Below, in pieces: positions 43,111-53,384 of a stretch of 64,000 nucleotides of DNA. Source of the stretch: Ligula intestinalis. Taxonomy: Eukaryota; Platyhelminthes; Cestoda; Diphyllobothriidea; Diphyllobothriidae. A program made the translations under genes and the position numbers. Each line of letters starts with the position of its first letter. Within the stretch, counting starts at the first letter, position 1. Below the pieces are notes generated by a model, which saw only the letters and a program-made list of their open reading frames with translations, was not told the DNA's origin and made no database searches. Location: NCBI GenBank assembly GCA_036362985.1, contig JAYGXS010000005.1, forward strand, positions 25,372,625 to 25,436,624, written 5' to 3'.

Positions 43111-44630
43111 CTTTTTTAAGTATAGGATAATTTTAGCGGGCCACAGGCAACTGAATGCCAGTAAATGCGGTTCATCCGCTGCCAACTTCCACACGAGCTA
43201 GCCAGCAGCAGTGACACAAATGATAAAGAGACTCACCATTTGCCACCGATCTTCACAAGGCGATCCCGACAGGCGTGTGTCTGATAGATTTCTGTTTTTA
43301 AATCTTCTGGAGACGATACTCTACATAGAGAAAGGACGATAGGTTTCTTAGTCCGAGTACTATCGGTCAAGACCCACGCCTGACAAGTCGAGATCTCAGA
43401 GAATAGGTGAGTTTAGGGGAGGGTGAAAATACATGTGCCAAACTACCATCTATTTGTTAGCAGCTGTCCTATAAAGTGAATTAAAAAACTAAAAATAAAT
43501 ACTTAAAACTATCTAGGCGCAAATCCCACTAAAATCTGTTTCCAAACGTTAGTCTTCTTGTACTGTGTTATCTACTCGCTTCGTTTCTGTAGGCGCCGGC
43601 TTTCTGAACAAAAAAAGTTAAGTTTACTCAACTACAGGAATCCTGCACGTTTTAGGAAAGCTCCGCATTTCTAAATATCATGGCAATTACGAAATAACGT
43701 TATATTAGTTTATAAAACTTAATATGCTCCCTCTTGAAAAACGGTCGTATCTTTACTGTTATAAGACTCAGGTCAACACATTGCATAAGGGACTTTCGTG
43801 TGACATCCATGAGATTTCATGGCTTTTGGTAATCTACTGTATTTGCCGTCACCAGGTAACGATGTCTTTATTTCGGATCCCAAAGCTCAGATTATTAAGC
43901 ACCCCTCTCAGCACTACCATAACGGGCTCGCATAGTGTTGGCTTGGCCAATGAATTGTCATTTCCGGTCTATTTTCTAAGCCTGCAATAAAGTTATTACA
44001 GGCAAATTGTGATAGTTTTCTGCATACGAGTTTCTTCCCTAAAATGCCCACCACATACGTAATCGTAATTCACCTGAGAGTTGGGGTTTTCAAAGGGAAA
44101 TGTCCCCACCAGTGCGGTGCAAGTCATCCTATGGTGGAGATTGAAAGACCCCAGCAATGCTTAAGTGCACTAAAGGAGACAGCAGCTATGGGGGCAACTT
44201 GATTTTGGAAGACACTTGCTCTACTAGTTGATGATGGCAACGACATTGTTTTCACTACGATGCCGTGTGTACCTACTTGATTTAAGTAGTCATGTCGTGT
44301 TATGATTACGTTCCTGACTGAGCTAAACAAAAACCCAAACGCCAGAGTTTAAGTTTAATATTAGTTTAAGGGTTCGGTTAAAATACAGTGCTCGCCGCGG
44401 AACATGTTTGCCATCAATAATTTAGAATTCTATCAAACTTGTCCTTTCTGAATGAAATCACATTACATAAATATAGGTTCTACTAAATTAATTACACCAC
44501 CTGCTCCACATCCTGCCCAAACGTAGTAATTCGGAAATACCGTTGATCTTGGACCTTTTTTGATGCCCTCCCAGAGTTATTCATGTTGATTTTTACATTA
44601 ATCGTAAGGTCAATATGGACATTTGCATAT
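43111..44630. other. no recognisable gene
   Basis: Low to moderate GC with short frames only. TCGTTTCTGTAG near 43590 could be an acceptor, but the frame after it stops within ten codons. Confidence 0.4.
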
Positions 44631-44639
44631 ATTTCATCG

Positions 44640-45080
44640 TAAATGAACAGTATGAATTTGTAAATAGGCATTCCAAGAAATATAATTTGATAGGAAAGTT
44701 TCTTTGGGAAACAAGAACGAACTTCATGGTAAATTTTTGATGCTGGCACACCAGGTCATCTTCGGACGTGAGGGAAATATGTGAAGAGCAGTGCGCATTT
44801 TTAAACGTGCCAAAAATCGATAATGATTCGTCATCCATGGTCAATGGCATGTTTTGGTGGTTGGCGCTTTTTCTAGACCTTTTTGACATTGGAATACATT
44901 TAATCGAAATAAACGTGCCTGTTGATGCATGATTCGTCAGAATTAATGGCACGTTTAAAAATGCTCATTGCTCTTCACACATTTCCCTCACGTCTGAAGA
45001 CGACCTGGTGTGCCAGCGTCGAAAATTTACAATAAAGTGTATTCCTGTTTCCCAAAGAATCTTTTCGATCAAATAAACAG
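44640..45080. mobile_element. PLE foldback: inverted terminal repeats, tiny core
   Basis: The left arm, about 44668-44815 (CATTCCAAGAAATATAATTT, CACACCAGGTCATCTTCGGACG, TGCGCATTTTTAAACGTGCC), is the reverse complement of about 44945-45075. The core of about 130 bp keeps only a PLE C-terminal scrap (ESCINRHV, minus strand). The right arm has the hammerhead-like order CTGAAGA (44994-45000), GACCTGG/CCAGCGTC stem, GAAA (45021-45024) and an AATAAA-like tail. It has the same layout as 13245-14030 but is shorter. Confidence 0.75.
44988..45037 (+). ncRNA. hammerhead-like core in PLE terminal repeat
   Basis: CTGAAGA differs from CUGAUGA only at the variable U7. Stem II can form from GACCTGG with CCAGCGTC, and GAAA follows. 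In related copies ACTTT and AAAGT after GAAA could form helix III; here the sequence is AATTTACAATAAAGT. A helix I partner is unclear. This is a candidate only. Confidence 0.4.
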
Positions 45081-46620
45081 TGCATATTCTTCTTCCGCGG
45101 GGAGACCGAAAGATACGAGTCTACATATAGTTTAAGAACACGAGCATTAACTGAAAACACACTTTTAGTTTCACAATGAGCACGCATTAGTAAACTTTCG
45201 AATTTACAGGGTAACCTACTTTCCGGCAAAGGAAGCATAACACTGACTACCGCAGCATCTGGAGTTGAGTTTGACTGAATGAAGACGGTGAATAATTCAA
45301 AAATGGCTATTCCTGTCTCCCTATCCCTTGTTGATGATGTCGTGCTGGAAGTTTAAATGCTTTCTTTTTATCACCATAAATGACTGCTTATTAGATTAAA
45401 GTAGGTGTGTTATATTCGGATAACATTTCTGACCGGAGTTTATAAAATGCCTAAGAGATAGATTATGGTTAAGCTAAGGGGATGGATTGGATTCGGGGTT
45501 AGAGTTAAATTTGCCTACTGCAGACCACGGCCCCCAATCCACTCCGCTATATTTAGTAACCCTGCACTTCCTTTTTCTCCCTCCGTTTGCGCGCCCCCCA
45601 ATTTGCATACATGCCCTTGCGCGTCGGTTCCAGCGCCTCATTGGAGTAATAAAACAAGCCTGTGCTATAAATGCAAGCATTTTCAATACCTTCCACAAAC
45701 TCCGTAAATTGCCTCTCTTATCTGTACTACTGATTAAACTAGAGTTGCCACTTTCCCCTTGTAACAGAGTCGGTTTGCTCTATTTCCTTCAGTGGTCCTA
45801 CCTATTGCATCCTCGCCGCACAGACTTAACTTCATTCCCACATCTGCCTTTTAGTAGGTGGGGATATCCGCTCAAAGAAGACAGGACTACTTTCCGGGCC
45901 CCAGCGAGATAGAAAGAAGCCTCGAACCCTGATCCAACCCTCAACGTCGGCCAAGTTTCTCGCGAAACGGTAGGAAACCTGTGAATAAATGTATCATACT
46001 GAGTCTCTGTAGGCATTTGCCTAACTTAAGGTTTCACGTCAGCCTCCTTTCTTCTCTTTTGCTTCCGCAAAACAGTGGTCGCACAGGACAGGTTACCATA
46101 ACACCAAAGAAACGGGAACGCAAAGCCAGCGCCAAGTAACGATAAAAGCCCCAATTATTCACGCCCCTCCGCCGCCGCCCCCCCCCCCCCCCCCCCCACG
46201 CCGAGCAACGCATTTACAAAGAATTTTATATGATTTCGAATACGCTTTTGTAATCTACTGGTTCCACCTACAGCCTTCCGTTTGTTCCGCTTCTTGGCTA
46301 CACGAATATCTTCACAGCTGTTTTTGTGGCAGAAAGCTTGCTGATCTTATGAACTGTTACAAAAGATCTATTTGCTGTTGTTGTTTTTATGTAGCACAAC
46401 AAAAGCTGGAAATGTACAGAAAATTGGTGCAAACTACTGAAATACTCATAATTAGACCATCAGAACGCCCAGCAGAGTAGGATTTCTGCTTTCTAATTGA
46501 AGATGACGGTCATCGGACGGCTTGGGTTTTATTTAATTTCACTACCATTCCAAGGATCCACTATTGACTGACTATGCGAGTGACGTTAGAATGCCAGTGT
46601 CTCCCGAGTTGGACGGGGAA
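45081..46620. other. no recognisable gene; poly-C tract
   Basis: A poly-C run lies at about 46172-46197, after (CCG)n. A SINE-A-like tail (AATGGCTATTCCTGTCTCCC) is near 45303. The open frames at 45465-45912 overlap in all registers and have no recognised domain. Confidence 0.45.
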
Positions 46621-46621
46621 A

Positions 46622-47053
46622 GAACTATTGTCAGGAATTCACGGATCTTTGCTAACTTTCCTAAATAAGTGTTACTTTGACGTAAAAAGTAGTAGTATAC
46701 CAAATTAGATTTTTAGGATGATGGACTTAGCGTACGAAAGCCTTGTAAAGGACGCTCCTTGAAAATCACCCTGGCAAAATGCGTTAAGTGTCATGGCCCA
46801 GAAGATTGCCAACCGTTTGGCCTGCTTCGCTCTTTCTCATTGCTGACAATCAGGCTGCAACTGTCCTTCTGGGCCATGAAAATAAACGCATTTTGCCAGA
46901 GAGATTTTCAAGGAGCGTCCTTTACAAGGCTTTCGTACGCTAAGTCCATCATCCCCTAAAATGTCATTTGACATATTCCTACTTTTTACGGTTACCTTAC
47001 ACTTATTCACGAAAGTAAGAAAAGATCTGTGAAGTTCTGACAATAGTTCATTT
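46622..47053. mobile_element. foldback MITE with ~180-bp arms
   Basis: The arms are about 46624-46805 and 46868-47053, and both outer ends start GAACTATTGTCAG. They share GATGATGGACTTAGCGTACG, AAAGCCTTGTAAAGGACGCT and CCTTGAAAATC, exact or nearly so. The inner 60 bp includes TGCTGACAATCAGG. There is no coding capacity. It is a non-autonomous foldback element. Confidence 0.85.
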
Positions 47054-47055
47054 CG

Positions 47056-47140
47056 ATGGAACGGTAGCTGAGGGGGTGGTCATGCTGGCGTTTAAAGCTA
47101 CATAAAATGTTCGTAATAATGCGTGTCCCACATCGATACA
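47056..47140 (+). repeat. tRNA-like fragment
   Basis: GGAACGGTAGCTGAGGGGGTG and GTCATGCTGGCGTTTAAAGC resemble a D arm and anticodon arm. No good T arm follows. It is likely a SINE head. Confidence 0.35.
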
Positions 47141-47389
47141 CTGATTTGTAAGCTGTTTGTATCGTACGGTTCAACCACTGTTCACATATTCAAAGTTTCT
47201 TCCGTCTGAGGGGAGACGTCACGGGACTATGAGGAGAGATTTATTCGATACACAAGGCGGGTTGGTGTGAGATGGTTGACTGTTTGTGTGGCAAAACAAC
47301 GCGTTCATCTGTGCTATAATCCACTATTTCGAACCCGACTTATAGGCAGAAGAAGGCAAGAGAGTGGTTCTGATAGGCCATGAGTGTAT

Positions 47390-48589
47390 TCAACAGTAAA
47401 CAAAGACTGTGCAGCTTGCAGAGTCTACTGAGTCGTCGGTGCCTGCCGGTTCCTTCAGCTTGTCCACTCCGGCATATTTATATGACTCCGGTCTTTCCAG
47501 AATATTACTAGCGTATAAGCTGCACGTAGATATTCTAAAATGATCTCGACTACGACCACTGCCCCCGCTAGGTGCGTGGTCATCTGGTTTTCTCATCTCA
47601 CGGCGTACACGCGGGCGTGGGCGTCTGCCATGAGGGCGTGACGTACTCCAGGCAGCCCGATTGTGGGCAGGATTCAGCCGGTCTGTCCTTTTAGCCGACT
47701 GCCGTGTGTACATGCGGGATCCCACCTCCATAACAACTCCCGCTTTTAGAAACTTTGCCTCATGCTTCTTTCTTCTTGGGTCGATGCCGAGGTGCTCCGT
47801 CAGTTGTGCTTTCCGGTGACCTTTTCGAATGGGCAGTGGTGACGACTTCGAATCTGTCTTGGGTATCCGGACCTCGAATGTCTCACCTAGCACTTCGGGT
47901 GCCACTTGTCCGTTTGTGTTATTGCTGCGACTCAAGATAAGTTCTTCGTCTTTGTCTTCCATGATCTTGGTGGTAGCTGCCACTTCTTTTACTGCTGCTA
48001 CTTTTACCTTTGTAGCTGCTTCTTATGCTTCTGTTTTAGCTGCCTCTACCGCTTCTGCTGCTGTTGTCTTGGTTGCTGTTTTCTCTGCTTCTGTTGCAGC
48101 TATCTCTATCGCTTCTGTTGCTGATTCCTGTGCTGTACTTCGTGCTGCTGCTGCCTTTGCTGTTGCAGTTGCCCCCGCTTCTGTCGTTGTTGTTGCTTCG
48201 GTTGCTGCTTCCTCTGTTCCTGCTGCTGACCCTTGTGCTGTTGTTCTTCCTGCTGCTGTTACTGTTGCCTTTGGTGTTGCCATTGCCTCCACTGTTTCCT
48301 CTATTTCGGTTGCCGCTGCATCTGCTTCTGTAGCTTCTGTGGCTGCTGCTTCTGCTGTCGATTCTTCTACTTCTGTGGTTGTTGTTGTAGCTGCTTTCTC
48401 TGCATTACTTGCTACTTTCACTTTTGCTGTTGCTTCTGTGAGCCTGTTCTCCAGCGTCTCCTTCAGCCACTTCGTTACGTCGTCAACACCCGTCGGGTTC
48501 CAGCTACAGCTATTGATCTCTGCGACGAGAGTCATGACACAGGCTTGCCTTGCCTACATTATCTTTAGTACTTGTACTGGGCTAGACAT
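47390..48589 (-). pseudogene. gag-like ORF, Ala/Thr/Glu-rich, two stops
   Basis: One frame runs from an ATG at 48589 (MSSPVQVLKIM) to a stop at 47390, about 400 codons. It is broken by a TAG about 12 codons in and a TAA at 48021-48023. After AEINSCSWNPTGVDDVTKWL comes a ~150-residue low-complexity tract of A, T, E and K, likely helical, encoded by a compound GCT/TCT-type trinucleotide repeat. Then come a hydrophilic part (SPLPIRKGHRKAQLTEHLG) and a basic Arg-rich end. The place just after the primer-binding site suggests Gag. I see no zinc knuckle, protease or RT. The last ~50 codons read into the LTR. Confidence 0.5.
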
Positions 48590-48732
48590 GTTGGGTTCGT
48601 TCGCATTGCCAGTTATTATGTCCCGTATTAAACAATTGGATCTCACCTGCGTCGCCAGTTATGTCCCTAGGAGTAATAGGCAGAAGTATGCAAAGCCGGT
48701 TCTGATCGCAAGAGTCTTTATTCTCGCGTAGG

Positions 48733-49264
48733 AGTCTAAGTGGTGGTTGCACTCAGATAGCTACAATCATCCGGTTGGAGGTAAAAGGCAAGAGTCACCA
48801 GACGGAGTGGTTTATTGTATACAGAACTCCCAGTTGCAGTCTCAGGTAGCAGTGGCCATTGCCGAAGCCACGGCTGGTCCTGACTGCGTCCAGCCAGGCC
48901 TGAGGGAGTGGACTGCGTGTTGTGTGGGGTGGTGACAGTTGCTTAAGTAGGATTGTGAGGCAAGTTCAAGTGGTTCGCTATTGGTGTGTTGCAAGTTGCC
49001 CGAGCGGTTGTTGCCTGCAAAGGCTCCCTGCTGCATTGGCCAAAGGAGTGGCGTATGAAGTGGTCATTCGGGAGCCGCAACTACTCGGGCACATGTGTGC
49101 ATGTGTGTGTGCGCACGTATGTCTGCGAGTGGAAGTCGGTCAACTGGTCGTGAGGTCACCAAGTGGAGCAGCCACGTGCAAAGACAAATGACATTTGGGG
49201 ACGCGGGCGATGCAGAAAAAAAGGGGGGGGAAAGGACTAATGGCCGACCGCCACACACTACAAT
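48733..49264 (-). mobile_element. family B LTR-like insertion within another LTR
   Basis: TTTATTGTATACAGAACTCC, CTCAGGTAGCAGTGGCCATTG and GAAGCCACGGC match 24380-24440. It splits the LTR of the gag-only element: the sequence after CTTTATTCTCGCG resumes only at GTGTCCACTACAGCC near 49292. The inserted copy is therefore younger than the host LTR. A GT/AC-rich patch lies near 49090-49130. Confidence 0.55.
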
Positions 49265-49520
49265 ATAGAGACAGCAGAATGAAGTAGCGTGTCCACTACA
49301 GCCTTCTATAAGGCGTTGTTCCTTCTAGACTGTTTCTGGCCTATTGCACGAGAGGAGGAGTTCTGTCGTGGTTTCCCAGGCTGTGAGGCGTTCTAGAACA
49401 TTGCAGTGCACGTGGGGGCGGTGTCACGTGTGCTCAGGGCGCGCGCGACCGGCCTACAGTCATGCCTCAACTGGCATGCACCCCTTTTTGTTCTGATAGA
49501 GGAAGTGAGAAGCGGTGTGT

Positions 49521-50454
49521 TGCCTAGACGCTTGAACATGTTCGTATCAACGTGGAGGAGTGACTATGTCTGAGCTCTGGACATGTGATTGGTTGGTTCA
49601 AGGACTGCGCGTGGGTGATGGGTGACAAATCAGGCTGACCGTTGCGCGTAAGATAGCTCCAGGTGTAAGTGCAGCCAACACTATGCTTAGGTCAGGCCTG
49701 AGAGTTTTTCGTGCCTTAGTGGAGCGCCGATTGCTAAGAAAGCTTGTCGCGGCTGTTGTAACGGTGGCCAAGGCTGCAATATTCGCCGTCTAACTACGCT
49801 TCGTGTGAGCCCCGAAATGCGCAGAAAGCAGAAGTCTAAGAAAAAACCTAGTACAGCATACCTATGAGCAAGCAAACGCGTATGTACAAGGTTGGACCAA
49901 TTAGATGAGTGTCACAAGAAAGGCATGACTTCACTGGCTGGGTGAGTCATGAGAGTTAACGTGTTAGTCTAACGATTGGCTGGCAGCTGAGCGCGACATC
50001 AGACAATGCACTTGTGTGGGTGGACCACTTGCTAACGTGCCAGCTGAGTTAGAGTCCTGCACCGGCCGTACCTGCGTGGCGTTATCGAGGGCATCGTGAC
50101 TGAGCAAACCGGTCGGCTGCCGTGGCAACCCTTCGTCAGGGCTGTTTGCGCACACCACTGAGTTGGGCCCTGACAGCGGCCGTCGGGGCGGCTGTTACAT
50201 CTACAAGGACGGAGGTGCGGTGAATTTCTCGAACAGTTACTTTCTGCAGTTCGTCGCGGTCGGGCCGTGTGTTTGTGGTCGGATGACATAGGCGTCTCAC
50301 GCGTAGATCGCTGCATCGTTCGGCAGTTCTGACAATATCAGTTAATCGGGTTCTTGTATCCGCGATACGCTCATTATTACAACGCCCACTCTGTAATACC
50401 ATCTCCTGGGGGGTACCCCGGTGCGTACGGTTGATTTAAAGCTAGTTGCCTACA
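49521..50454. other. no confident feature
   Basis: The open frames on the minus strand (50032-50402) and others lack recognised domains. The region precedes an RTE fragment and may hold its eroded upstream part. Confidence 0.35.
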
Positions 50455-51385
50455 ATTTAGGAGACCTCAAACCTCAGGCTGTGTCCTGTCACCCATTCTC
50501 TTTAACTACGCTATTGACTGGGTTCTCGGGAAGGCCCTAAAAAATTGACGGCATTGAGCTTGCACCCCGACGCTGGTTGACTGACCTCGAATATGCCGAT
50601 TATATCACTTTACTAGCATCCAGCTTTGGCGATCTCTAGTCTATGGTGTCAGGGGTGAACGAGGTTACGAAGTCGGTCGGCTTGTCCATAAACAGTGGGA
50701 AGACCAAAGTGTTTTCATGCTGCATCCCTGCCGAATAGAAAGCACCTCTCGAGGTTAGTGGCTGTCAACTTGGAGAACTCAACAGTTTCAAATACTTGGG
50801 AGCGAGCTTGCTCCCGAATGGATAGAGTAAGGATTACATTGTCTTCCGAATTGACGCAGCACGAGTGTTCTCCAGCCTTTGGAAGTGCTTATGGACCCGA
50901 CGCGATATTTCTATCTCAACTAAGATCCGTGTGTACCGTGCATCTGTGCGGTCCGTTCTTATATGCGGATACAAATGTTGGGCTATGCGCGTGGAGGATG
51001 AACTGAAACTGGAAGTCTTTGACCACTACTTCGTCTCAAATGAGACAGTCCGCACTCGCAGTGAAAACATCACGAGGATATCCCAGGCCATTCAAGAAAG
51101 ACGGCTAAGGTGGTTTGGACACGTTCTTCGCCGCCAACCTCAAGAGCTCAGTGCTACTACCCTCGCCTTGAAGCTGTTGCCTAATTGGAAACGTCGAAGA
51201 CGGGGTCAACTAGAAACCTGGCTCGACTCAGTCCGTCAGGATATAGAAGTGGTGCTTGGACCTTCGGTATTCAGTCTCCGGCGCTGGTGAAGAGAATGTG
51301 TCGAACTGTTCAGGTCTGCGGCCACGGATCGTCGTGCGTGGAGAAGCACCATACGGGACATAATTGAGGCCGGCTAGATCAGTCA
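50455..51385 (+). pseudogene. RTE-like LINE: RT C-terminal half
   Basis: In one mostly continuous frame: LAPRRWLTDLEYADYITLLA (YADD mutated to YADY), VTKSVGLSINSGKTKVFSCC, FKYLGASLLPNG, then IRVYRASVRSVLICGYKCWA, VEDELKLEVFDHYF, ISQAIQERRLRWFGHVLRR and RRRGQLETWLDSVRQDIEVV. The RLRWFGHVLRR domain after the RT is typical of RTE-type LINEs. Several stops and the lost catalytic Asp show it is dead. The N-terminal endonuclease and RT fingers are missing (5' truncation). Confidence 0.85.
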
Positions 51386-51899
51386 GAGATGAGTATCAGT
51401 AGATAAAGACTTGCAGCCGTAGCTGACGTCTTGTCTAGTCACGGGTCAGGACTTCTCCACAACATGTAGTCTGTGTCGTAGCTAATCTACCAGATGTGAT
51501 TGACCAGGGCCATTCGCAGGGTCGATCTTGCATCATACATCGCGCGGGACTTTCATACCAACCTGTCCCAGCATAGAATTGTTTCGGTTTTGAGCAGGGG
51601 CCTATTATTGGTGGCTAGGTGGCTTATAGGCTGCCAGACGAAAGCCCTTATAATGGTCGCGCTGCCTTCTTATCTCGGAAAAATGCTATTCCAACCTACT
51701 CTGTCTTCCCTGACTTCCGATTTTGGAAACCTAGGTGTTGTCAAGCCCACTATCGCAACAACTAGTAACCCCGAACGAACACCATTCTTTTTCCAAATTT
51801 ACGGTAAAATCAGGTGTTGACCATGCACAGCTTTCTGTGTGTTTGGACGCCTGCTTCTGGCTCTCGAAGCGCCGCACAATTGACTCAAATGGCCCGACG
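51386..51899. other. no confident feature
   Basis: Overlapping frames (51500-51820) have no recognised domain. The segment separates the RTE and PLE remnants. Confidence 0.35.
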
Positions 51900-52405
51900 G
51901 CTGATCGAGATGCACGGCATTGACACACTCTCAAATCCTGCAGTTCTTCCCATGTCCCAGGCTACAACTGCGCAGTTCAACAGTTACCTCTCTCAAGACG
52001 CTAATTGCCGAACACGTGGCAGCAGTGCGGCGAAATTGTGCCAATTGTGAGGTTGCGGCTCATTCGACGAGACCCGGCCACGAATTCAAATTTGGTGAAG
52101 CCGAAATTCTCGCAAGAAGTGATAATCATGCGAGCCAAGAATTACTTCAGCCATGGTTCACGGGCCCCCAATCAATCAACAAGCGCAACGATTTGCCCAA
52201 TCCATATTCGGTAGTGAGACTCAAGCTGACCAAAGCAGGTCGCCACTTGGGGAACGGACAGGCCTCCACGTCATCCTACGCCATCACCGGAGGGGCAGAT
52301 GGCCAAGCAATGATCGCGCCCGAGTCCACCACGCGTGATGAAAGTTCAGCAGGTCAGAGCCCGCGTGCTGTTCAAAAACTTATCAACACACAAGAAGGCA
52401 ACTAG
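51900..52405 (+). pseudogene. PLE GIY-YIG C-terminal fragment
   Basis: The frame gives TLIAEHVAAVRRNCANCEVA, AHSTRPGHEFKFGEAEILAR, SDNHASQELLQPWFTGPQSI and NKRNDLPNPYSVVRLKLTKA. This C-terminal half of a PLE nuclease is close to the fragment in the arms at 32666-34374 (GHTFKFNEAEVLA). The nuclease start is eroded (LQFFPCPRLQLRSSTV replaces the YVGET region). It ends at 52405. A hammerhead-like motif follows about 100 nt later. Confidence 0.85.
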
Positions 52406-52502
52406 CGTTAATCGTCGTTGTATATTTGCAGTAATGACCTTATCCCATAAATACTGCGAACTCCTGTGCATACGCTACCCATATCTGCTACTGCTATCTC
52501 AC

Positions 52503-52552
52503 TATGTCTCTGATGATGAATCCGCGACGGATCTCGAAACGGCGGGCGACTT
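52503..52552 (+). ncRNA. hammerhead ribozyme-like motif, altered cleavage triplet
   Basis: TGTCT precedes CTGATGA (52510-52516). ATCCG-CGA-CGGAT forms helix II, and GAAA (52536-52539) follows. The next bases are CGGCGGGCG where the sister motifs have CGTC, so the cleavage triplet appears changed from GUC to GGC and the copy is probably inactive. It lies 3' of the PLE coding fragment, as at 36435-36480. Confidence 0.6.
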
Positions 52553-53000
52553 AAAGTGTTGCCCCAGCCACCGAGTTTTCCATCCCTAGGTTCACTGAGG
52601 CCATCTGCCCGGTATGTGTAGCCTGCTCCGTTCACCCGCCACCTGCTGGTATGACAATAACCATAGCTGCTTCTCTACCCGCTCCTTCATCTCAGCAAAC
52701 AGGTAAAGCGGATCAACCCGAATAGGAACCAAGTGGAGTCAAATTGACTAAGCTGTCCTCGACTTCGCAAAGCCAAACACCGCGGGTAACGATAGTCATT
52801 ATTAAAGGCAAAAAGTAGCATTGGGGCAGACTCAAAAACAGGGATGAAGCAATTCGGAATGACAAAACAAGCACCAAGAATACAAGCGAACCAGAAGCGT
52901 GGGAAGTAAATGATGACAGGATCCACATCACCCAGAGCGAATCCCAACTGCAAAATTCAAGTATACAAAAGAATGCTGGGAGGGGGGGTGGGGAGGGGCG

Positions 53001-53384
53001 TTAGATGGTGCCGGCTTCAAAGCCGGGAAGAAGACAGAGATTATAGGGGACATCAGACTTCCAGAAGGTCTCCTCCTTCCAACCCACCCACCCCTTGTCC
53101 AGCACAGTACGCAGACTGCCCGCAGGACCGGTGTAATGCGGATCCAGGATGAGGTAGCGGGTTTTCGCCGCCTTGGATGCGGCTGGCGTGGAGTAGTCCA
53201 CTGAAGGCAGGTACACACCCACAATGGTGTGGGCCAGTTGGCCCCCACCAACCATCACAGGTCCGCCACCAGAAGCGAAGTGCTCTGCCAGGAGAAGGGC
53301 GGCAGTAGCCGTAAACGCGGCACCAGAGGCGACCGGGATCAGACGACACTGAACGCCGTACAGTTCTTGGAGGCAAAAACTCAC
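53001..53384 (-). CDS. UFSP2: UFM1-specific protease 2, last coding exon
   Basis: UFSP2 is a C78 cysteine protease that matures UFM1 and removes it from targets, typically at the ER. This exon starts after an acceptor (CCCCCCCCGTAG) with VSFCLQELYGVQCRLIPVAS. It continues GGGPVMVGGGQLAHTIVGVY and TRYLILDPHYTGPAGSLRTV, with the catalytic Asp and His in LDPHY, then DKGWVGWKEETFW and YNLCLLPGF, ending EAGTI and a stop. The length and order to the C-terminus fit UFSP2. It joins 60754-60948 in phase 0 across a 7369-nt intron. UFSP1 also has this domain, but the upstream exon 61687-61874 favours UFSP2. Confidence 0.9.
   Translation of the reverse strand: MSFCLQELYGVQCRLIPVASGAAFTATAALLLAEHFASGGGPVMVGGGQLAHTIVGVYLPSVDYSTPAASKAAKTRYLILDPHYTGPAGSLRTVLDKGWVGWKEETFWKSDVPYNLCLLPGFEAGTI

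Larger units (their letters stand above)
47335..49520 (-). mobile_element. gag-only LTR retroelement with interrupted 5' LTR
   Basis: On the minus strand, a 5' LTR end (AATAAA at 48717-48722, then CTGCCTATTACTCC and GGGACATAA) is followed by CTGGCGACGC at 48649-48658, a primer-binding-site-like sequence. A gag-like ORF comes next, and then a second LTR-like copy with a TATA box (TATTTATAT on plus, 47475-47483) and CTGCCTATAAG at its end. U3 of the 5' LTR continues at 49265-49340, beyond a family B insertion. There is no pol. It fits a TRIM/LARD-type element using another element's enzymes. Confidence 0.6.

Noticed and set aside
43592..43621. Possible third exon of the plus-strand candidate gene, after TTTCTGTAG
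   Set aside because: The frame would end after about nine codons, and the acceptor alone is weak evidence.
45465..45912. Overlapping 80- and 141-residue plus-strand frames
   Set aside because: Pyrimidine-rich sequence keeps several frames open. No domain is recognised.
47829..48731. 300-residue plus-strand open frame, the longest on that strand between 45 and 55 kb
   Set aside because: It is antisense to the gag-like frame and consists mainly of Ala/Val/Ser from the triplet repeat read backwards. The minus strand has the LTR, primer-binding site and start codon in order.
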